Source of the DNA: Pseudomonas sp. MTM4
GTDB taxonomy: Bacteria; Pseudomonadota; Gammaproteobacteria; Pseudomonadales; Pseudomonadaceae
NCBI RefSeq assembly: GCF_019355055.1
Contig: NZ_CP048411.1
Span: forward strand, 2,755,501 to 2,819,500
Reading direction: 5' to 3'
Length of the DNA stretch: 64,000 nt
Shown piece by piece: positions 24,655 to 32,509 of this stretch. Made by a program: the position numbers and the translations under genes. The first letter of the stretch is position 1, and every line of letters starts with the position of its first letter. A model generated the notes under the pieces. The model worked only from the letters and a program-made list of their open reading frames with translations. It was not told the origin of the DNA and made no database searches.

Positions 24655-25709
24655 GCTTGAAATCACTTGCCAAGGCCCTGCCCGACCCGATCAAGGCCGC
24701 GCTCAAGGCCACCCGGGACAATGCCCGCCTGACGCTGGTCCGGCTGTTTTCCGCCAATGGCTTCCTGTCCTCTGTTTATTACTGCCTGATCAGCCGCGAG
24801 TTCGATCGCGAGCACCGAGCGGTGCTGCTGGGTCGCCTACGGTTCGCCCGGCTGATGCGCAGCAAAGGCGAGAACGATGCCTTTCTGCGGCGCAACGTGC
24901 ATCGCCTGGAGAAGGGTCTGATCATGCGCCCCCGCCGCTCCACCTTCGCCGAGGACTACATCGGCCCGACGGTACGCTGCTTCGCAGATGCGACTCAGGC
25001 GGGGATGGTCAACGGCCAGCAGCGCTGGGCCAACGACGTGCTGGGCGATTACTTCTCCGCAGTCGGCAGCACGCCGCGCATCGACTCGGCTAAACAGGCC
25101 TTTGCCAACGCGCAACGCCCCGATCAATCCAGCCGTTGCGTGCCCTACCCGCATAGCCAGCTGCCGGCGTGCCCGGTCAGTTATGACGAACTGATGGTGC
25201 TGTTCCGCCGCCGCCGCTCGGTGCGTTGGTATCAGGACAAGCCGGTCGCCAATGAGCTGATCGAGCAAGCGGTCAGAGCCGCGGCGCTCGCGCCTTCGGC
25301 CTGCAACCGTCAGCCATTTCGCTTCTACGTCAGCAACGACCGGACCAAGGCCGCGGAAGTCGCCCAGTGCGCCGGCGGCACCGCGGGCTTTCACGACAAC
25401 CTGCCCTGCGTGATCGCAGTGGTGGGCGATCTGGGCTGCTATCCGGAAGCGCGCGACCGCCACGTCATCTATATCGACGGCTCGCTGGCGGCAATGCAGC
25501 TGATGCTGGCGCTGGAAAGCCTGGGTCTGTCCAGTTGCTCGATCAACTGGCCGGATGTGGAAGAAAAGGAACGCCAACTGGCGAAAAAACTGGGCCTGGC
25601 CTACCACGAGCGCACGGTGATGCTGCTGGCGGTGGGCTATGCCGATCCAACTGGAGGGATCCCCTATTCGGACAAGAAGACCGAGCAAGATTTGATCGTA
25701 TACAACTGA
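24651..25709 (+). CDS. nitroreductase family protein with N-terminal extension
   Basis: A 352-residue protein. The C-terminal part (about 185-340) is a nitroreductase/FMN-binding fold: FRRRRSVRWYQDKPV (phosphate-binding Arg cluster), AALAPSACNRQPFRF and a late GLSSCSINW stretch are typical. The first ~180 residues are an unusual extension with a conserved-looking block RRNVHRLEKGLIMRPRR. Such proteins are found in exopolysaccharide clusters together with pyruvyl transferases, but their substrate is not established. It overlaps the flippase stop by 4 bases and precedes the pyruvyl transferase by 8 bases, so all three genes are probably co-expressed. A redox modification of a glycan or lipid carrier is only a guess. 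Confidence 0.82.
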   Translation: MSLKSLAKALPDPIKAALKATRDNARLTLVRLFSANGFLSSVYYCLISREFDREHRAVLLGRLRFARLMRSKGENDAFLRRNVHRLEKGLIMRPRRSTFAEDYIGPTVRCFADATQAGMVNGQQRWANDVLGDYFSAVGSTPRIDSAKQAFANAQRPDQSSRCVPYPHSQLPACPVSYDELMVLFRRRRSVRWYQDKPVANELIEQAVRAAALAPSACNRQPFRFYVSNDRTKAAEVAQCAGGTAGFHDNLPCVIAVVGDLGCYPEARDRHVIYIDGSLAAMQLMLALESLGLSSCSINWPDVEEKERQLAKKLGLAYHERTVMLLAVGYADPTGGIPYSDKKTEQDLIVYN

Positions 25710-25717
25710 GGTAAGCG

Positions 25718-26893
25718 ATGATTATCGAGATCCGAAAGGCAGGCTTCGTCAATAAAGGCGCAGAGCTGATGTTGCACGCGACGCTGCAGAAGCTGAAGAC
25801 CCGGTACCCAGACGCTACCTTCGTCATGGCGCCCACGCCGAAGAAGGCTGAGCAACCGTTCCGCAAGCTGGTCCAGCTGGGCTTCTATCCCAAGGCGTGG
25901 CTGTGGCGCTACGGCATCCAGTGGGGCACGCTGGCCAACTTCGCGCCGCGTCCGCTGCGCGAGATGTACGGCGTGGTGCTGGACAAGGAAGTCGACGTGG
26001 TCATCGATGCCGCCGGCTTTGCCTACAGCGATCAATGGGGCGAAAGCCCTTGCGCGGAACTGGCGCAGTCGACCCGGCGCTGGAAGAAGAACGGCACCCG
26101 CGTGATCCTGCTGCCGCAGGCGTTGGGCCCGTTCGAATCGGAGAAGAACCAGGCGGCGATGAAGTCCGTGGTGGAAAACGTCGACCTGATCTTCCCGCGC
26201 GAACGCGTCTCCTACGAACACCTGACCCGACTGGTCGGCGAGCAGGCCAAGATCAAGCAATCGCCGGACTTCACCAATCTGGTGAGCGGCGTGCTGCCCC
26301 AAGGCTTCGATGTCGAGCAGAACCGTTTCTGCATCGTTCCCAACTGCCGGATGCTCGACAAGACCGATCAGAAGACGCGCGAGGCGTACCTGCCGTTTTT
26401 GATCACCTGCACTCGCTATCTGTTGAAAAAGAACGCCAAGCCCTTCGTGCTGGTCCACGAAGGTAAGGATGACCAGCGGCTGGCCGAACAGCTGTCAGCG
26501 GCCGTCGGCGGTATCCCGATCGTTCAGGAAAGTGGTGCGCTGGAGATCAAGGGCATTCTAGGTGCCTGCAGTGGCACCCTCGGTAGCCGCTTTCATGGCT
26601 TGGTCAGTGCTCTGTCCCAGGGCGTGCCAGCGCTAGCGACGGGCTGGAGCCACAAGTACCAGATGCTATTCGAGGACTATGGCTTCCCCGAAGGCCTGGT
26701 CGAAGTAACGACCGACGAGGCGGAAATCGAACGCAAGATCGATCTGGTGACCGACGATGCCGAGCGGATAAAAGCGCTGATTCAGGCCCGCACCGATCAG
26801 CTCAAGCAACAGTCCGAACGGATGTGGCAGGAGGTCTTCGCGGTCATCGACCAGTGCCAGCACAGCAGCCGCTCCTGCGCCGGCGCAGCCTGA
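25718..26893 (+). CDS. polysaccharide pyruvyl transferase family protein
   Basis: A 391-residue cytosolic enzyme of the PF04230 (CsaB/WcaK) family, which transfers pyruvate from phosphoenolpyruvate to glycans as a ketal. The N-terminal KAGFVNKGAELML motif, the LLPQALGPF segment and the C-terminal GSRFHGLVSALSQGVPALATGWSHKY signature (His and Gly residues of the active site) are present. It is third in the operon after the flippase and nitroreductase. The start has GAGGTAAGCG just upstream. The acceptor sugar is unknown. REP repeats follow immediately. Confidence 0.88.
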   Translation: MIIEIRKAGFVNKGAELMLHATLQKLKTRYPDATFVMAPTPKKAEQPFRKLVQLGFYPKAWLWRYGIQWGTLANFAPRPLREMYGVVLDKEVDVVIDAAGFAYSDQWGESPCAELAQSTRRWKKNGTRVILLPQALGPFESEKNQAAMKSVVENVDLIFPRERVSYEHLTRLVGEQAKIKQSPDFTNLVSGVLPQGFDVEQNRFCIVPNCRMLDKTDQKTREAYLPFLITCTRYLLKKNAKPFVLVHEGKDDQRLAEQLSAAVGGIPIVQESGALEIKGILGACSGTLGSRFHGLVSALSQGVPALATGWSHKYQMLFEDYGFPEGLVEVTTDEAEIERKIDLVTDDAERIKALIQARTDQLKQQSERMWQEVFAVIDQCQHSSRSCAGAA

Positions 26894-26898
26894 GCGCA

Positions 26899-26973
26899 GT
26901 AGGGCTGGCGAAGCATCCAGCAACAGTTGAACAGCCGGTGGGCTAAAGCGGAACGCCACTCGGCCAGCCCTAC
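26899..26973. repeat. REP inverted pair (GTAGGGCTGGC ... GCCAGCCCTAC)
   Basis: An 11-bp terminal inverted repeat with GTAG at each outer end. It includes the unit GGTGGGCTAAAGCGG continuing to 26957, also found at 3854. It lies directly after the pyruvyl transferase gene. Confidence 0.65.
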
Positions 26974-26991
26974 CTGCGGCCTATGTGCCCT

Positions 26992-27094
26992 GTAGGGTGG
27001 GCTTCAGCCCACCAACAATCGGAGCCAGCGACAACACCCTGGCGGTGTTAAACCCTGTTTGTTCGGAAAAGCGGTGGGCTGAAGCCCACCCTAC
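26992..27094. repeat. BIME: two 22-bp REP units in inverted orientation
   Basis: The unit GTAGG plus hairpin GTGGGCTTCAGCCCAC plus C (26992-27013) is repeated exactly in inverse orientation at 27073-27094. About 59 bases separate the two. This is a complete BIME, typical of RAYT-mobilised REP sequences. Confidence 0.8.
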
Positions 27095-27137
27095 GGGTTG
27101 AGGCTTTTGGTTGGGCCTTCGCTTCCGCTCGTCCCGC

Positions 27138-27743
27138 TCAGCCACGCCGGGCAGAGCGTTGGCGGATCAGCCGGTACAGGTAGAACAGGACGAACGCCAC
27201 CACCACGCCAGTGGAAACCGGGTCGATGTAATCGGCAACCTTCTCGTACTGCGATTCGAGCACGAAGCCAGCCAGTGCCAACAGCGCGGTCCAGATCAGC
27301 GAACCCAGCGTCGAATAGAGCAGAAACAGCGCCATCGGCATGCCGACGATCCCGGCCGGCACCGAAATGAGGGTGCGCACCGCCGGCACCAGACGGCCGA
27401 AGAACACCGCGCTTTTGCCATGGCGATCAAACCAGCGGCTCGCCGCGTCGACGTCCTCAGGCGACAGCGTAAGCCAGTGCCCCCAACGCTTGGCGAGGCG
27501 CTTCACGCGTTCCTGGCCTAGCTTGGCGCCGGCGTAATACCAGGGCAGCGCGCCCACCACCGAGCCGGCAGTGCCGGCAACGATCACACCGGCGAAGTTC
27601 AGTTCGCCGCGCGCCGCCACGAAGCCCGCCAGAGGCATGATCAGTTCGGACGGAATCGGCGGGAAGATATTCTCCAGCAACATGAGCGCGAACACGCCCA
27701 CGTAACCGAACGCCGAAACGATTTCCACGACCTTATCGAACAT
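27138..27743 (-). CDS. DedA family membrane protein
   Basis: A 201-residue inner-membrane protein with the DedA (VTT/SNARE-associated) signature. Hallmarks are ENIFPPIPSELIMPLAGF near the N-terminus and FFGRLVPAVRTLISVPAG in the middle, which carries the essential Arg and Gly residues. DedA proteins are flippase-like and are needed for envelope integrity and proton-motive-force-linked functions, including undecaprenyl-phosphate recycling in some members. It starts only 3 bases after the stop of the cytochrome c gene, so it appears to be the last gene of the oxidase operon. It may also have its own role and promoter. Confidence 0.93.
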   Translation of the reverse strand: MFDKVVEIVSAFGYVGVFALMLLENIFPPIPSELIMPLAGFVAARGELNFAGVIVAGTAGSVVGALPWYYAGAKLGQERVKRLAKRWGHWLTLSPEDVDAASRWFDRHGKSAVFFGRLVPAVRTLISVPAGIVGMPMALFLLYSTLGSLIWTALLALAGFVLESQYEKVADYIDPVSTGVVVAFVLFYLYRLIRQRSARRG

Positions 27744-27746
27744 CGA

Positions 27747-28979
27747 TTACCTCTGCGGTTGTAGTGTGGCGGCCGGCTCGGCAGTCAATGTCGCCATGTC
27801 CGTCGGCGGCAGCGACGCATAGTAATCCGCCAGTGCCTGTATCTGCTCAGGCGTGAGGCGCTGCGCGGCACTGTGCATGATGTGCACGTATTCGCTACCG
27901 CCGCGGGTGCCGGCGGTGAACAGGTCCAGCTGCTGCTTCAGATAGCGGGCGTGCTGCCCGGCGATATCCGGGTACATCGGATTGCGCGGCGAACGTTTCG
28001 GTCCATGGCAATGAACGCAGGACGGTACGCCGCGCTCCGGCATACCGCGTTCGGCCAACACTTTTCCGTGTGCAAGGGTTTTAGGCGCCGCGGTGGAGTC
28101 GTCTGCGAGGGCAACCATCGGCAGCGCGGCATAGTGCTTGGCAAGCGCCTTCAGCACCGGCGGTTCGAGCCCGGCCGCGACCGGCTGCATGATGCCGCTG
28201 TGGCGCGTGCCACGGGCGTAAGCCTGCAGCGTGCCGAGCAGATAGGCTTCGCTCTGTCCGGCCAGTCGCGGGACGGCGCCTTTTCCGCGTCCGCCACCAT
28301 CCGCGCCGTGGCAGCGGCTGCAGTTGGCCAATACCGTCTCAAGCACCCCCTCCGCAGGCCCGAGGCGATCGCTATTCGCTGATCCCCAATCATCGCCCAG
28401 CGCGAGCTCGCAATAGCGCTGCTCGGACATCTCTGGCAATGCTTGGAGAAACGCCACCATCGCCCAGATTTCATCATCCCGGTTGGCGGTCGGCCAGGCC
28501 GGCATGGCGGTGTACTTGATGCCATTCTTGACGATCCAGAATAGCTCTTGCGGCTCCCAGCGCTTTATCCGTGGCGGCAGGAATGGCGGTTCGGGCGTCA
28601 TCCCGCGCACGATCGGCAAACGCTCGCGCCCCGGTGCGCCATGGCAAGTGGCGCAACCGGTCTCGTAATGCCCCGCGCCCTTGAGCACCAGCGCCCGATC
28701 GTCCAGCGGTGGCACCTTGATGCCTATCGACTGGGTGCTTACCGCGCGACGCATGGCGTAGTGCAGCAACCAGCCGGTCGCTTTCCAGTGGCCGGAACTG
28801 GCGCTGATCGACACCAGCCCCAGCGAAACCAGCACGAAACCGCCCACACCCGAGAGCGCCGCCATCAGCGCCACCGCAGCCACCACGCGTTTCCAGGACC
28901 CACCCGTTAGCCAGCACAGCCAGCGCCGCAAGGGCGCTGAAGCTCGCTGCATGATTTGCCTAGCTGACCGAAACGGCAT
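27747..28979 (-). CDS. tri-haem cytochrome c
   Basis: A 410-residue exported c-type cytochrome with three haem-binding sites: CATCH (109-113), CSRCH (220-224) and CVHCH (321-325). An N-terminal hydrophobic segment (about 31-55) acts as an uncleaved signal anchor. Candidate axial Met residues are in YTAMPAW (Met159) and SGIMQP (Met264). It is probably an electron carrier in the periplasm for the oxidase encoded upstream. The chosen start (ATG 28979) overlaps the ctaG-type stop by 20 bases and has AGGA nine bases upstream; an alternative ATG at 28952 would leave a 7-base gap. Three CXXCH motifs in a single-chain oxidase-operon cytochrome are uncommon. Confidence 0.88.
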   Translation of the reverse strand: MPFRSARQIMQRASAPLRRWLCWLTGGSWKRVVAAVALMAALSGVGGFVLVSLGLVSISASSGHWKATGWLLHYAMRRAVSTQSIGIKVPPLDDRALVLKGAGHYETGCATCHGAPGRERLPIVRGMTPEPPFLPPRIKRWEPQELFWIVKNGIKYTAMPAWPTANRDDEIWAMVAFLQALPEMSEQRYCELALGDDWGSANSDRLGPAEGVLETVLANCSRCHGADGGGRGKGAVPRLAGQSEAYLLGTLQAYARGTRHSGIMQPVAAGLEPPVLKALAKHYAALPMVALADDSTAAPKTLAHGKVLAERGMPERGVPSCVHCHGPKRSPRNPMYPDIAGQHARYLKQQLDLFTAGTRGGSEYVHIMHSAAQRLTPEQIQALADYYASLPPTDMATLTAEPAATLQPQR

Positions 28980-29583
28980 CGCGCTTGTCCTGTAGCAGCC
29001 CGAAGAGCAGATACAGCCCGCCGATCAGGTAGGAAGTGCCGCCAAAGACCAGCATGATCACGCCGCCGATTTGCTGGTCTTCGAGCAGCGTCAAACTCGA
29101 CAGCCCGCTGTGCTCGAACAGCGGTCGGCTGGACATCGTCAACAACACGCCGAGCAACGTCATGTGCATCGAGGTCAGCAACAACCCGGCGATGCCGGCC
29201 AGCGCGCGGTGATGCCGGGCGCCGCCGAAGGCCGCGAGCCACACCAGCAATCCGACGAATAGATAGCTGCCTTGCTCCAGCACCTGCGCGGCCTGCGATG
29301 TGCGTGCCGCGTGGTGCAGCGCCGGCATGTGCCAGGCCCAGACTACGAACAGCTCGATCACCGAGGCCAGAATTGGCGAGAACAGCGCGGGTAGGCGGCT
29401 GGAAATATCCAGTCGGCCCCCGGCAAGTCCGATCGCCAGCAACGGCGCCGCGACGGCCACCACCATTACGTGCATGAGCATGTGTCCGACGAACATCCGA
29501 TCCGCCATCGCCGGCAGCGGACCGAGCCAGACCGCCGCCAGCGTGGCCAGGCCGAGCATCAAGGCCAACGGGCGCCAAATCAT
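28960..29583 (-). CDS. cytochrome c oxidase assembly factor, CtaG (caa3) type
   Basis: A 207-residue inner-membrane protein of the caa3_CtaG family (PF09678), with about five or six hydrophobic helices. Conserved features are the His-rich FVGHMLMHVMVVAVAAPL helix, WAWHMPALHHAA and a later TSMHMTLLGVLL helix. These His and Met residues suggest copper handling during CuA/CuB insertion. It differs from the Cox11-type CtaG of other pseudomonad aa3 operons and suits a caa3-like oxidase. The start overlaps the stop of the preceding small gene by 4 bases (ATGA). Confidence 0.88.
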   Translation of the reverse strand: MIWRPLALMLGLATLAAVWLGPLPAMADRMFVGHMLMHVMVVAVAAPLLAIGLAGGRLDISSRLPALFSPILASVIELFVVWAWHMPALHHAARTSQAAQVLEQGSYLFVGLLVWLAAFGGARHHRALAGIAGLLLTSMHMTLLGVLLTMSSRPLFEHSGLSSLTLLEDQQIGGVIMLVFGGTSYLIGGLYLLFGLLQDKRDAVSVS

Positions 29584-29993
29584 TCGCAGCTCCTGATGAA
29601 GACCGCGCTCAGGGCCACGAATATCGTCGCAACGAAACTCAGGCCACTGAGCAGCAGCGTCGAAAAGCCAAGGAAGCGATGGCGGTCGGCGGGCGTATCG
29701 AAATCATGGGGCGCCGTGGCGTGACCGAAGGTGTGCATGCGCCAACCGCGCCAGCCGGTCAGGCCAATGCCGATGAGGGCCAAAAGCGTCAGCCCACCGA
29801 TAATCAGGCGCAGGTCACCCAACGGCCCGGTACGCCCCGCGACCTTGGCGCACCAGACTGCGGCGACGACATAACACAGTAAAAAGTGCACGGCCCAGAT
29901 GGTCGGCCCGAAGGTCAGCAGCCAGAGCGTGCTGCGCTCGTCGAGCGGCGCTTCGGATGTTTCTTCCGGTCGGGCTTCGGCTTGCTCGTTCAT
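29580..29993 (-). CDS. small membrane protein of the oxidase operon
   Basis: A 137-residue protein with three hydrophobic helices (about 26-50, 62-80 and 109-133). It lies between the oxidase subunit I+III gene and ctaG, overlapping each by 4 bases. The sequence FGPTIWAVHFLLCYVVAAVW is reminiscent of small membrane proteins in caa3-type oxidase operons, possibly an accessory or subunit IV-like protein. It is real because of the ATGA couplings on both sides and its conserved size. A longer open frame running to 30767 is the antisense-like shadow of the subunit I+III gene and is not used. Confidence 0.75.
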   Translation of the reverse strand: MNEQAEARPEETSEAPLDERSTLWLLTFGPTIWAVHFLLCYVVAAVWCAKVAGRTGPLGDLRLIIGGLTLLALIGIGLTGWRGWRMHTFGHATAPHDFDTPADRHRFLGFSTLLLSGLSFVATIFVALSAVFIRSCE

Positions 29994-32509
29994 GCAACCT
30001 CCGGAAATCCGGCGATGACCGCAACGGTCACGCCAACGGTGATGGCCATGAAATGCCAGTACAGCGCGACATTGTGGATATCGATGTCGTGTTCGGCGGT
30101 CATCCGTCCAGCAGCGCGGCGTGCCAGACCGTAGAGCTGCATGATCAGGCCGACGCCAAGGTGCAACAGGCACCAGAGCACCAGCACCCAGACGGTCGCC
30201 GGATAGACGTTTGTGGTCGGATCGAGCCCACTGAAATGCGGCCCGGCGAACAGCGCGCCAGCACCGGCGAGAGTCAGCAAGGCGGCCAGCCCCAGCGCCA
30301 GATAGAACCCCGCCGCCTGATCGCGCCCATTGCAGCGGCGCGCCAGCAGGGTCAGCCCCCAGGACGCAAGAACAAGCCCCAGCGCGATCACCGGCCAGAC
30401 CACGCCGGGACCGGCCGCGTCCGCCGGCGGGAAATTTTCGTGCACCGTCCAGAAGAAAAAGTAGCCGAATACCAGACTGGCGAAGGCGCTCATGTCGCCA
30501 ATCATGGTGATGAACATGGCCCACCAGCCCACCGACCTGGCGCCCGAGGCGTAGAGCGGCACCGACACGCCGAGGCCGATGTCCTTGCGCGGTTTTTCCG
30601 GAATCACCGCAGTGCCGGTCCACAACCAGACGAGGATGGTCACCAGCGCCAGAAAGCCGCTGGTCAGCGCCGCGACATACCAGCTGTAGGTCGCGAAGAT
30701 GAACAGCCCGCCGGTGAACACCGCCGACCAGAAGGCGAGGAAGGTCGGTCCCGGCACGCGCAGGCATTGGATCGGCTCGGCGTCGATGATGCTGCTGATC
30801 AGCGTCTCGCGCTTGCCTTCCTCAGCATCGGGCAGATAGAAGCGCCCGGCATCGACGTCGCGCATCAGGTTCGGCTGGTCCCACAGCGGATAACGGCCCT
30901 TGATGATCGGAATTGAGCGCACGCCCCAGGACTTGCCGGGCATTTCCGCCAGCCATTCGAGGGTGCCGGCATTCCACGGGTTGCGCTGGCTGTAGGGCTG
31001 CTTACCCTTGGGCCGCAGCACGTCCCAGACCAGCACCGCGACGCCAGCGGCGAGGATGAAGGCGCCAACCGTGGAGACCATGTTGAGCACGTCGAAGCCC
31101 ATGTCTGGGGCGTAGGTGTAGACCCGTCGCGGCATGCCCAGCAGGCCGGTGAAGTGCATCGGCAAGAAGCCAATGTTGAAGCCGATGAACATCAGCCAAA
31201 AGGCGATCCGCCCAAGCTTGTCCGAGAGCGTTTTGCTCATAGCCAGCGGGAAGAAGTAGTACAGCCCGGCGATCACCGGGAACAGCATCCCGCCGATCAG
31301 CACATAGTGCAGGTGCGCGACGATGAAGTAGGTGTCGTGCGCCTGGAAGTCGAACGGCGCCAGCGCCACCATCACCCCGGTCAGGCCGCCGAGCACGAAG
31401 ATCGCCAACGCGCCGGCGACGAACAGCATGGGCACCGATTTGACGAAGCGCCCGGCCAGCGCCGTGGCGAGAAAGCAGAAGATCTGCACGCCGGTCGGGA
31501 TCGCCACCGCCTCGGACGCCGCCGAGAAGAACGCCAGCGAGATGCCCGGCATGCCGGTGGTGAACATGTGGTGCACCCACAGTCCGAAGCTGATGAAGCC
31601 GGTGCCCACCGCCGCCAGCACGATAAAGCTGTAGCCGACGATGGGCCGCTGCGAGGCGGTGGGCACGATGGTCGCCACCAGCGCCACAGCGGGCAGGAAG
31701 ATGATGTAAACCTCCGGATGGCCGAAAATCCAGAACAGGTGCTGCCACAGCAGCGGATCGCCGCCGCGGGTGTGGTCGAAGAATGGCCAGTCGAAGGCGC
31801 GCTCCAGTTCGAACAGTAGGTCACCAGCGATTAGCGGCGGGAAGGCGAACAGGATCATTCCCGCCACCACCAGGATGTACCAGCAATACAGCGGGATCAG
31901 GTTGATGCGCATGCCGGGCGGGCGCGTCTTCAGCACGCCGACGATCAGTTCTACGGCCGCCGCGATCGACGCCACCTCGATGAACGACAACCCGAGTAGC
32001 CAGATATCCGCGCCGAGTCCTTCCTGATAGCTGGTGGTCAGCGGCGGATACATGAACCAGCCGCCCTGGGGCGCGACGCCAAAGAAGATCGAGCCGCAGA
32101 CGAACACGCCGCCAATGATGAAACACCAGAAACCGTAGGCCGACAGTCGCGGAAACGGCAGGTCCCGCGCGCCGAGCATCTGCGGCAGGATAAGGATCGA
32201 AAACGCCTCGAAGATCGGCACGCCGAACAGGAACATCATCACCGAGCCGTGCAGGGTGAAGACCTGGTTGTAGGTTTCGGCGGACAGCAGATCATTGTCC
32301 GGCACTGCCAGCTGGGCGCGAATCAGCATCGCCAGCACGCCGGCAAAGAGGAAGAACAGAAAGGACACGCCGGTGTACCAGAGTCCGACCTCGGTGTTGT
32401 TTACCGCTGACCAGTAGCGCCAGCCGGTGGGCGTCTTCCAGGCGGCGGCCAGGCGTTCGGCCTGCGCCTTGGCGCGCGTTTCGTCGTGCACGTCCATCGG
32501 CTCGCTCAT
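29990..32509 (-). CDS. cytochrome c oxidase subunit I+III fusion
   Basis: An 839-residue haem-copper oxidase catalytic subunit. Subunit I (about 1-590) keeps the haem and copper ligands: His87 (TLHGSVM), His264 of the CuB site in GHPEVY (with Glu266 and Tyr268), His313 and His314 (VHHM), and His399 and His401 (VAHLHYV). The C-terminal part (from about 590) is subunit III-like (GYFFFWTVHENFPP and helices to 839). The motif VPTGxK of canonical A-type enzymes reads IPTGVQIF here, so the K-channel lysine position appears to be Gln342. The D-channel Asn pair is also replaced (FPRLSAYGFW, where FPRMNN is usual), although Asp116 is kept. It overlaps ctaC and the small downstream gene by 4 bases each. 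It reduces O2 to water using cytochrome c. Confidence 0.95.
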   Translation of the reverse strand: MSEPMDVHDETRAKAQAERLAAAWKTPTGWRYWSAVNNTEVGLWYTGVSFLFFLFAGVLAMLIRAQLAVPDNDLLSAETYNQVFTLHGSVMMFLFGVPIFEAFSILILPQMLGARDLPFPRLSAYGFWCFIIGGVFVCGSIFFGVAPQGGWFMYPPLTTSYQEGLGADIWLLGLSFIEVASIAAAVELIVGVLKTRPPGMRINLIPLYCWYILVVAGMILFAFPPLIAGDLLFELERAFDWPFFDHTRGGDPLLWQHLFWIFGHPEVYIIFLPAVALVATIVPTASQRPIVGYSFIVLAAVGTGFISFGLWVHHMFTTGMPGISLAFFSAASEAVAIPTGVQIFCFLATALAGRFVKSVPMLFVAGALAIFVLGGLTGVMVALAPFDFQAHDTYFIVAHLHYVLIGGMLFPVIAGLYYFFPLAMSKTLSDKLGRIAFWLMFIGFNIGFLPMHFTGLLGMPRRVYTYAPDMGFDVLNMVSTVGAFILAAGVAVLVWDVLRPKGKQPYSQRNPWNAGTLEWLAEMPGKSWGVRSIPIIKGRYPLWDQPNLMRDVDAGRFYLPDAEEGKRETLISSIIDAEPIQCLRVPGPTFLAFWSAVFTGGLFIFATYSWYVAALTSGFLALVTILVWLWTGTAVIPEKPRKDIGLGVSVPLYASGARSVGWWAMFITMIGDMSAFASLVFGYFFFWTVHENFPPADAAGPGVVWPVIALGLVLASWGLTLLARRCNGRDQAAGFYLALGLAALLTLAGAGALFAGPHFSGLDPTTNVYPATVWVLVLWCLLHLGVGLIMQLYGLARRAAGRMTAEHDIDIHNVALYWHFMAITVGVTVAVIAGFPEVA

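Noticed and set aside
29580..30767. Long minus-strand ORF of 395 codons
   Set aside because: Only its last 137 codons (from ATG 29993) form a protein. The rest overlaps the subunit I+III gene out of frame.
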